From Terribacillus halophilus (GTDB lineage Bacteria; Bacillota; Bacilli; Bacillales; Amphibacillaceae): a stretch of DNA of 64,000 bases. The first letter of the stretch is position 1. Each line of letters opens with the position of its first letter. This document shows, piece after piece, positions 58,020-64,000 of the stretch. The stretch covers positions 186,001 through 250,000 of the forward strand of contig NZ_FMZB01000005.1 in the NCBI RefSeq assembly GCF_900101385.1, in the 5' to 3' direction. The translations under genes were made by a program, and so were the position numbers. The notes under the pieces are model-generated. The model did no database searches. It was not told the DNA's origin and saw nothing but the letters and a program-made list of their open reading frames with translations.

Positions 58020-59243
58020 ATGAAGAAATTAGCAGGTGTTCTGTCTATAGGAGCACTCGTATTGCTGGCAAGCTGCGGACCGTCTGGCGGTGGGGAAGAA
58101 GAAGTGAAGCAGGAAACGGCAGATGGCGGGGAAAAAACATCCGTCGTTTCCAGCTACAATTTCTCTGACGAAGAATACAAAGTATTGCTGCCTTATGAGA
58201 GCGGTAAATCAAAAGGTGTCGTCAACTATGAGACTAGTGCAGCTCGCGGCGTAATCATCAACCAGATTGCCAACCGTTTGGATATTGACGAAGTCGAAGA
58301 AGGGCTTCGCAACCATTCAAAGGATGTATTCAGTCCGGAAGATTATTACTTCCGTGAAGGACAAATGCTCGATAGTGATACGCTTTACAGCTGGATCGGA
58401 CGATATGCCAAAGCCCAGGACTTGGGTAAGGCTGCAACAGCGGAAGCGAAAAAAGCGGAAAAAGCCAAAGAGCTTGGACTGAATCCGGAATTGAATGAGG
58501 AAAAAGCATCGGAAAAAGATTTCCGAGATAATCCGAAGTATCTATCCCATATCCTGGAGCAGGATTATATGGTCGAGGATGATAACGGGGACATCAAGCT
58601 GGGCGGAGTCTCCATTGCTCTTGCGATGAAATCGGAGTACCAGTTCACGACAGGCGGAAAAGGCCCATATCGCGAGGAAATTCCAGAGGATGAGATGCTT
58701 GCGCAGGCGAATGAAATGGCCAAGAAGATTGTCGAAAGAATGCGGGGAATGGACGGTTTGACTGAAGTTCCGATTCATATCGCCGTTTACCAGGAAGCTA
58801 AGAAAGAATCTGTCGTACCAGGTAACTTCGTTTCGGAGACAACAGTGGAAAAAGGCAGCAGTTCAGTCGGGGACTGGGATAAGATCGATGAAAAGAACGT
58901 TTTATTCCCTTCCGATACAGCAGCAGAAGATCACCCGGATGAAAGCCAATATATTTCCGCTTTCGAAACGAAGGTGTCAAGCTTCTTCCCGAATTACACA
59001 GGTATGATCGGAAGAGGATTCTATGAGAATGACGAGCTGAAAAAACTGACAATTGAAATCCCGATCCAGTTTGAAGGGAACGCTGAAGTGGTTGCGTTCA
59101 CGCAATATGCTTACAGTCAAATCATGGACATCTTCCCGAACTACTACGACCTGGAAATCAACATCACCTCCAATGACAAGACAGAAGCAATCATTACGAG
59201 GGAGCAAGACGCAAAAGAACCCGAAGTCTACATCCTTAATTAA
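58020..59243 (+). CDS. camS: CamS-family sex-pheromone lipoprotein precursor
   Basis: A 407-residue lipoprotein. The signal peptide ends with the lipobox LLASC (lipidated C19); the signal peptide itself is a source of pheromone in staphylococci and enterococci. The mature part resembles B. subtilis YerH (EEYKVLLPYESGKSKG, VGDWDKIDEKNVLFPSD). AGAGGAGAAACAC precedes the ATG. Last gene of the pcrB-pcrA-ligA-camS operon. Confidence 0.94.
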   Translation: MKKLAGVLSIGALVLLASCGPSGGGEEEVKQETADGGEKTSVVSSYNFSDEEYKVLLPYESGKSKGVVNYETSAARGVIINQIANRLDIDEVEEGLRNHSKDVFSPEDYYFREGQMLDSDTLYSWIGRYAKAQDLGKAATAEAKKAEKAKELGLNPELNEEKASEKDFRDNPKYLSHILEQDYMVEDDNGDIKLGGVSIALAMKSEYQFTTGGKGPYREEIPEDEMLAQANEMAKKIVERMRGMDGLTEVPIHIAVYQEAKKESVVPGNFVSETTVEKGSSSVGDWDKIDEKNVLFPSDTAAEDHPDESQYISAFETKVSSFFPNYTGMIGRGFYENDELKKLTIEIPIQFEGNAEVVAFTQYAYSQIMDIFPNYYDLEINITSNDKTEAIITREQDAKEPEVYILN

Positions 59244-59359
59244 AGCAGCCATACAAAAAAAGACAGAAATTCACATTTCAAGACAAGACTAGGAAAGTAT
59301 CGGCGGGAAATAGGTACAGAAGCATACTCTTTAATCCCTACTTTCCCAATATACTTAAT

Positions 59360-59399
59360 GCCGGGATGTGTTAGAATAAAAGCAGGAACACATCCTGGC
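59360..59399. promoter_or_regulatory. Long inverted repeat upstream of the HTH-TPR regulator
   Basis: GCCGGGATGTGTT (59360-59372) pairs with AACACATCCTGGC (59387-59399) at 12 of 13 positions across 14 bases. No T run follows, so an operator for the regulator encoded 62 bases downstream, or a leader hairpin, is more likely than a terminator. Confidence 0.45.
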
Positions 59400-59461
59400 A
59401 ATGGTCTTGGGCACAAGCTCTTACGCAGAAAGAAATAAACATGTTTCGAGGTGTAGCCCAA

Positions 59462-60724
59462 ATGGAAATCGGCCCTTTAATTAAACTACATAGAATCAAG
59501 CAGAATATGACGCAAGAAGACCTGGCAGCGGGCATTGTTTCAGAATCCTATCTATCCAAAATCGAAAACCAGAAAACTGACGCCAGTCCGGAAGTCATCG
59601 CATTATTATGCGAAAGGCTCGATATTCAGCTCAATGCAGAAAACGAGGATATGATCAAGGAGAAGGCAGAAGAATGGTACGGCATGTTGTATGAAGTGCA
59701 CAATGCCGACGAAAGAAGACAACGATTCGAGGAACTCCAAACACTGTTCAAAGCGAATAATTCTGATCATGAGATGTTGTTCGAAATTCAGAAGATAAGG
59801 TTTTTTTTGGTAGAAGGCAGAGTAAAGGAAGCGAGAGAACAGATTGAGCGTTTAGAACAAGTTCAGAACTCCTTTGATGGTTTACAATCATTTTATTGGA
59901 ACAAGTTTGTTGGTAATTATTATCACATGGAACTCTCTGAATTTACTAAAGCGCTTAGATTTTACAAAGAAGCTGAGTCTACCATGGATAAATTAGATCT
60001 TCTAGATGATGAGAAGGCAGATCTCTTATATGTAATAAGTATTTTACACAGTAAGTTGGTTAATGATCTGAGTGCTTTAGAATACGCGAACAAGGCATTA
60101 TCTATTTTTAGGAATAGTTATAAGTTTGTCCGTTGTGCTCAATGTCATATCATCTTAGGTATAGCGTACAGAAGATTGCACATGCTTGAGGAGGCAATCA
60201 AGCAATATAACCTTGCAAAACATCTAGGTGAAATTACTGACAATAACGATGTAATTCAACTAACAAATCATAACTTGGGTTACTTGCATTCCCGGGCAGG
60301 TAATTCTATTGAAGCAATTGCATTCTATAAGTCTGCTTTTAATCTTAGGAATGTGCCATTAAACTACAAATTAACCACCGTAACTTCTCTAATACGTGAG
60401 TATATCCTTTTAAAGGAGTACGCTGAAGCGCAAAACTATATAGTTCAAGCTGAACAGATCATGAATGAGAACTTAATAGGAAGTAAATTGGTTAAATTGG
60501 AGATAAAAGTTTTTAAAACGATTTTAAACCAAGATTACGTTCAATACGAAGATTTAGTTACAAATCACTTGATTCCTTTTTTGCTGGAGCAAGAAGATAA
60601 AGTGTATACAATAATTTATTCTAATATGATTGCAGCACATTATGAGGATATAAAGAAGTACAAAAATGCTGCTTATTACTATAAATTAGCAAGTAAGTCT
60701 TATGAAGACTTACTCAAAATATAA
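59462..60724 (+). CDS. NprR-like RRNPP regulator: HTH domain plus TPR peptide-binding domain
   Basis: A 420-residue transcription factor. The HTH_3 domain is at about 5-58 (LIKLHRIKQNMTQEDLA, then SESYLSKIENQKT). From about 95 to 420 the protein is all-helical with TPR-type repeats (e.g. ALEYANKALSIF, EAIKQYNLAKHLGEI, EAIAFYKSAFNL, AAYYYKLASKSYEDL). Size and layout equal NprR of the Bacillus cereus group. A small gene for an exported peptide follows 11 bases after the stop, as in NprR-NprX. ATG 59462 has GAGGTG 8 bases upstream. The first 300 bases resemble neighbouring genes in composition; the rest is AT-rich. Confidence 0.88.
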   Translation: MEIGPLIKLHRIKQNMTQEDLAAGIVSESYLSKIENQKTDASPEVIALLCERLDIQLNAENEDMIKEKAEEWYGMLYEVHNADERRQRFEELQTLFKANNSDHEMLFEIQKIRFFLVEGRVKEAREQIERLEQVQNSFDGLQSFYWNKFVGNYYHMELSEFTKALRFYKEAESTMDKLDLLDDEKADLLYVISILHSKLVNDLSALEYANKALSIFRNSYKFVRCAQCHIILGIAYRRLHMLEEAIKQYNLAKHLGEITDNNDVIQLTNHNLGYLHSRAGNSIEAIAFYKSAFNLRNVPLNYKLTTVTSLIREYILLKEYAEAQNYIVQAEQIMNENLIGSKLVKLEIKVFKTILNQDYVQYEDLVTNHLIPFLLEQEDKVYTIIYSNMIAAHYEDIKKYKNAAYYYKLASKSYEDLLKI

Positions 60725-60735
60725 GGAGGATAAAA

Positions 60736-60867
60736 ATGAAAAAAGTTATAATTGCTATTGCTGCTGTTGTTACACTTGGTGCGGGGCTTCTGTTGTCCTC
60801 TTCTAATGAGATTAATACAGCTGATAACCAACCAAGTGCATATACAATCATAAACCTACCTTTCTAA
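60736..60867 (+). CDS. 43-residue signalling pre-pro-peptide (NprX/Phr-like)
   Basis: The gene has a strong ribosome site (AAGGAGG) partly shared with the regulator stop. The product starts MKKVIIAIAAVVTLGAGLLL, a Sec-type signal sequence, then a polar pro-region (SSSNEINTADNQPSAY) and a short C-terminal end TIINLPF. Export, trimming and re-import would give a signal peptide from the last 5-8 residues; NLPF recalls the LPF core of PapR peptides, but the whole sequence is not one I recognise. Co-transcribed with its probable receptor; a terminator follows at once. Confidence 0.75.
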   Translation: MKKVIIAIAAVVTLGAGLLLSSSNEINTADNQPSAYTIINLPF

Positions 60868-60894
60868 AATGTAGCTGCTGCTACATTTTTTCTT
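60867..60894 (+). terminator. Rho-independent terminator of the regulator-peptide operon
   Basis: AAATGTAGC / GCTACATTT stem with a TGCT loop and T run, starting at the peptide stop codon. Confidence 0.88.
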
Positions 60895-60970
60895 TTTCCA
60901 AGAAGGAGATTCCATTCTTTCGCCGAATATATACACCATGTACTATTTCCCTTAAGTAAGACCCTCAATC

Positions 60971-61012
60971 GCCGGCTTTATCTTCAGATAAGGCGGGCTT
61001 TTTCTTTTTATC
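60971..61012 (+). terminator. Second terminator-like hairpin before gatC
   Basis: GCCGGCTTTATC pairs with GATAAGGCGGGC (two mismatched or wobble positions) across TTCA, followed by a T-rich tract. It may be the original terminator of camS, now separated by the regulator-peptide insertion. Confidence 0.7.
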
Positions 61013-61070
61013 GTGCTTGGCTTTGTTTGGCGGTCAAAAGGTGCTAAAATAGTTATATGTTATAGTCTGG

Positions 61071-61100
61071 TTGCTTTACGGCAGCTCCTTTTGCTATGAT
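61071..61100 (+). promoter_or_regulatory. Candidate promoter of gatCAB
   Basis: TTGCTT (61071-61076), 18 bases, TATGAT (61095-61100), 41 bases before the gatC start. Confidence 0.5.
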
Positions 61101-61141
61101 CATTTTTATATACATGTAAGGTGAATTCCGGAGGTGACAGT

Positions 61142-61432
61142 ATGTCAGAGATTACGAAAGAACAGGTGTTGCATGTAGCGCATTTGGCGCGTCTTGCGAT
61201 CACTGATGAAGAAGCGGAAAAGATGACGAAGGAACTTGATGCGATTATTGGGTATGCCGAGCTTTTGAATGAGCTTGATACGGATAATGTTGAGCCTACG
61301 ACACACGTGCTTGATTTGAAGAATGTAATGCGTGAGGATGAACCGCGTAAGTGGATCGACCGGGAGGATGCATTGAAAAATGCACCGGATCAGAAAAATG
61401 GCCAGTTCCGTGTGCCGTCGATTTTGGACTGA
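61142..61432 (+). CDS. gatC: Aspartyl/glutamyl-tRNA amidotransferase subunit C
   Basis: A 96-residue subunit that stabilises GatA in the amidotransferase converting Glu-tRNA(Gln) and Asp-tRNA(Asn) to their amide forms. [21 protein letters not shown] at the start and DVEPTTHVL-like [11 protein letters not shown] are typical. ATG 61142 has GGAGGTGA 6 bases upstream and gives the standard length. Confidence 0.96.
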   Translation: MSEITKEQVLHVAHLARLAITDEEAEKMTKELDAIIGYAELLNELDTDNVEPTTHVLDLKNVMREDEPRKWIDREDALKNAPDQKNGQFRVPSILD

Positions 61433-61443
61433 GGAGGAAGATT

Positions 61444-62910
61444 ATGTCTTTGTTTGATTATACATTGAAAGAACTGCAGGAAAAGCTACATAACAAAGAG
61501 ATCACGGTAACGGATCTTGTGGATGCTTCCTATGCACGTATCAAGGAAGTGGACGATGAAGTGAAAGCTTTCTTGACGCTTGATGAAGAAAATGCACGTG
61601 CAGCTGCAAAAGAATTGGACGAGCAGGGCGGCGACAACCCGCTATTCGGTATTCCTATCGGTATCAAGGATAATATCGTAACAAAAGGTCTTCGTACAAC
61701 TTGTGCGAGTAAGTTCCTAGATAACTTCACAGACCCGCTTTACGATGCAACAGTTGTATCCAAGCTGAAGGATAAGAAAACTGTCACAATCGGTAAATTG
61801 AATATGGATGAATTTGCGATGGGTTCTTCTAATGAGAACTCCGCTTACTTCACGACACGCAACCCTTGGAACACAGATTATGTTCCAGGCGGATCCAGTG
61901 GTGCGTCTGCAGCTGCTGTAGCTGCAGGGGAAGTCTTTTTCTCCTTGGGTTCCGATACAGGTGGTTCCATTCGTGAACCAGCAGCATTCTGCGGCGTTGT
62001 CGGATTGAAGCCTACATACGGTCTTGTTTCCCGTTTTGGTCTTGTTGCATTTGCATCTTCCCTTGACCAAATTGGTCCGATGACTCGTACGGTGGAAGAT
62101 AACGCGCACTTGCTGCAAGCAATTGTAGGTCATGATGAAATGGATTCTACAAGTGCAGACGTGGAAATCCCGAACTACACAGAAGCTTTGAAACAAGATG
62201 TCAAAGGTTTGCGCATTGCCGTACCTTCCGAGTATCTTGGCGAAGGTGTTTCTGATGAAGTGCGTGAATCCATCAAAGCTGCATTGAAAGTATATGAAGA
62301 TCTTGGCGCAACTTGGGAAGAAGTTTCCCTGCCGCATTCCCGTTATGCAGTAGCAGCTTACTACTTGCTATCTTCTTCGGAAGCATCTGCTAACTTAGCG
62401 CGTTTTGACGGCGTCCGTTATGGTGTTCGCTCTACGCAAGCGGAAAACATGATCGATGTATTCAAATATTCCCGCCGCGATGGTTTCGGCGAAGAAGTAA
62501 AACGCCGCATCATGCTTGGTACATTCGCGCTTAGCTCCGGCTATTATGATGCTTACTACAAAAAAGCTCAAAAAGCACGTACACTTATCAAAAACGACTT
62601 TGACAAAGTATTCGAAGACTATGATGTCATCGTTGGACCGACAACTCCGACTCCAGCTTTCAAAGTTGGCGAAAAAGTTGAGGATCCATTGACAATGTAC
62701 GCAACTGATATCCTGACGATCCCTGTAAACCTTGCAGGCGTACCAGGAATCTCCCTGCCTTGCGGATTCTCAAGTGAAGGTCTTCCGATCGGTTTGCAGA
62801 TCATCGGAAAGCACTTTGATGAGGCGACGATCTACCGCGCTGCTCATGCATTCGAGCAAGCGACAGATCACCACAAACAGAAACCGGCATTGGGAGGCGT
62901 AAAAGGATGA
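61444..62910 (+). CDS. gatA: Glutamyl-tRNA(Gln) amidotransferase subunit A
   Basis: A 488-residue amidase-signature enzyme that frees ammonia from glutamine. The Ser-cisSer-Lys triad is visible: Lys in PIGIKDNIV, and the serines in the [16 protein letters not shown] to [15 protein letters not shown] stretch. AGGAGGAAG precedes the ATG. It overlaps gatB by 4 bases (ATGA). Confidence 0.98.
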   Translation: MSLFDYTLKELQEKLHNKEITVTDLVDASYARIKEVDDEVKAFLTLDEENARAAAKELDEQGGDNPLFGIPIGIKDNIVTKGLRTTCASKFLDNFTDPLYDATVVSKLKDKKTVTIGKLNMDEFAMGSSNENSAYFTTRNPWNTDYVPGGSSGASAAAVAAGEVFFSLGSDTGGSIREPAAFCGVVGLKPTYGLVSRFGLVAFASSLDQIGPMTRTVEDNAHLLQAIVGHDEMDSTSADVEIPNYTEALKQDVKGLRIAVPSEYLGEGVSDEVRESIKAALKVYEDLGATWEEVSLPHSRYAVAAYYLLSSSEASANLARFDGVRYGVRSTQAENMIDVFKYSRRDGFGEEVKRRIMLGTFALSSGYYDAYYKKAQKARTLIKNDFDKVFEDYDVIVGPTTPTPAFKVGEKVEDPLTMYATDILTIPVNLAGVPGISLPCGFSSEGLPIGLQIIGKHFDEATIYRAAHAFEQATDHHKQKPALGGVKG

Positions 62911-64000
62911 ATTTTGAAACTATCATCGGACTCGAAGTACACGTGGAGCTGAAAACGAAATCCAAGATTTTTAGCCCGAGCCCAAATGCATTCGGTGCCG
63001 CACCAAATGAAAACACCAACCCAATCGACCTTGGGTACCCAGGTGTGCTTCCTGTTCTGAATAAAGAAGCAGTGAACTTTGCAATGAAAGCTGCGATGGC
63101 GCTTAACTGTGAAATCGCAACGCATACAAAATTCGACCGGAAGAACTACTTCTATCCGGATAACCCGAAAGCTTACCAGATCTCCCAATTCGATCAGCCG
63201 ATCGGTGAGAATGGCTGGATTGAAATTGAAGTGGACGGTTATACAAAGAAAATCGGTATCACACGTATCCATATGGAAGAGGATGCTGGTAAATTGTCTC
63301 ACACAGGCGACGGCTACTCCCTTGTCGACTACAACCGTCAAGGAACACCATTGATCGAAATCGTGTCTGAGCCAGATCTTCGTACACCGGCAGAAGCTTA
63401 TGCTTACCTGGAGAAGCTACGTAACATCATCCAGTACACCGGTGTATCTGATGTGAAGATGGAAGAAGGCTCCCTGCGCTGTGACGCCAACATTTCCCTT
63501 CGTCCAATCGGACAAGAGAAATTTGGTACAAAAGCTGAGCTGAAGAACTTGAACAGCTTTGCCTTCGTTCAAAAAGGCTTGGAATTCGAAGAAAAACGCC
63601 AGCAGAAGGTCTTGCTTGCCGGAGGAGAGATTCTGCAAGAAACACGTCGTTATGATGAGTCTACCAAAGAGACAATCCTAATGCGTGTCAAAGAGGGATC
63701 TGACGATTACCGTTACTTCCCAGAGCCGGATCTTGTACCACTATACATCGACGATGCTTGGAAAGAACGCATCCGCGCATCAATCCCTGAGCTTCCGGAT
63801 GCTCGTAAAGCACGCTACGTGAACGAGCTTGGCTTGCCGGCATACGACGCAATGGTGTTGACACTAAGCGTGGAAATGTCCGATTTCTTCGAGGCAACTT
63901 TGAAAGCTGGTGCGGATGCCAAAGCAGCTTCCAACTGGCTGATGGGTGAGGTTTCTGCTTACTTGAACAAGCAGCAGAAAGATCTTGCTGATATCGCTTT
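62907..64000 (+). CDS. gatB: Aspartyl/glutamyl-tRNA amidotransferase subunit B (3' end outside window)
   Basis: The first 364 codons of GatB, the kinase subunit that phosphorylates the misacylated tRNA. It begins [20 protein letters not shown] and has [33 protein letters not shown], and [18 protein letters not shown], all family hallmarks. The ATG overlaps the gatA stop, with AAAAGG upstream. The frame is open to the right edge; the C-terminal YqeY-like domain is missing from the window. Confidence 0.97.
   Translation, partial: MNFETIIGLEVHVELKTKSKIFSPSPNAFGAAPNENTNPIDLGYPGVLPVLNKEAVNFAMKAAMALNCEIATHTKFDRKNYFYPDNPKAYQISQFDQPIGENGWIEIEVDGYTKKIGITRIHMEEDAGKLSHTGDGYSLVDYNRQGTPLIEIVSEPDLRTPAEAYAYLEKLRNIIQYTGVSDVKMEEGSLRCDANISLRPIGQEKFGTKAELKNLNSFAFVQKGLEFEEKRQQKVLLAGGEILQETRRYDESTKETILMRVKEGSDDYRYFPEPDLVPLYIDDAWKERIRASIPELPDARKARYVNELGLPAYDAMVLTLSVEMSDFFEATLKAGADAKAASNWLMGEVSAYLNKQQKDLADIA

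Overview
The window looks like the chromosome of a low-to-mid G+C Bacillaceae bacterium. Evidence: strong AGGAGG ribosome sites with ATG, TTG and GTG starts, DltXABCD D-alanylation genes, guanine riboswitches, a PurR operator, CcpA cre and WalR-like sites, and a gene order close to the Bacillus subtilis yeaC-yeaD-yebA-guaA-pbuG-yebE-yebG-purEKBCSQLFMNHD-yerC-pcrB-pcrA-ligA-camS-gatCAB segment. The genus cannot be fixed from sequence alone; a Terribacillus/Oceanobacillus-like organism is plausible. Nothing suggests a plasmid or phage.

Layout. 0-5.5 kb: the end of a sensor kinase, its OmpR-type regulator and dltX-dltA-dltB-dltC-dltD, for D-alanylation of teichoic acids. 5.5-17.7 kb: accessory and housekeeping genes on both strands (membrane protein, two acetyltransferases, ornithine aminotransferase, aldo/keto reductase, a TetR regulator with a 14-TM drug exporter, the PH-domain pair YdbS/YdbT, small proteins, a chemoreceptor). 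17.7-23 kb: VOC protein, two paralogous SH3-amidase cell wall hydrolases, an AbrB-like protein and a KhtTU-type cation/H+ antiporter. 23.1-29.3 kb: MoxR/DUF58/transglutaminase cluster and guaA. 29.3-31.2 kb: an AT-rich remnant island inserted at the 3' end of guaA, bounded by a perfect 23-bp direct repeat and carrying an ECF sigma factor, its zinc-binding anti-sigma factor and a broken ABC ATPase. 31.3-38.3 kb: phosphatase, ArAE-type transporter, a divergent MurE-like ligase, riboswitch-controlled pbuG, and membrane proteins. 38.3-51.2 kb: the complete twelve-gene purine operon, controlled by paired PurBoxes and a guanine riboswitch. 51.2-59.2 kb: DUF2892 protein, YerC, an oxidoreductase, and pcrB-pcrA-ligA-camS. 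59.4-60.9 kb: an NprR-like HTH-TPR regulator followed by a 43-residue pre-pro-peptide. 61.1-64 kb: gatC, gatA and the start of gatB.

How the genes work together. Purine synthesis (pur operon), GMP formation (guaA) and base uptake (pbuG) form one metabolic unit. PurR would sense PRPP, and the two riboswitches would sense guanine. The dlt genes sit behind a two-component system whose likely binding site, two tandem 11-bp repeats, lies just upstream of the regulator gene. Cell envelope functions recur: dlt, two amidases (one with a WalR-type box), the MurE-like ligase, and YdbST with an ECF-type promoter.

The most interesting candidate is the regulator/peptide pair at 59.5-60.9 kb. It has the architecture of an RRNPP quorum-sensing module and is inserted between the otherwise conserved camS and gatCAB. 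Base composition changes inside the regulator gene, at the border between the DNA-binding and TPR domains, which suggests that ligand specificity and peptide were acquired together.
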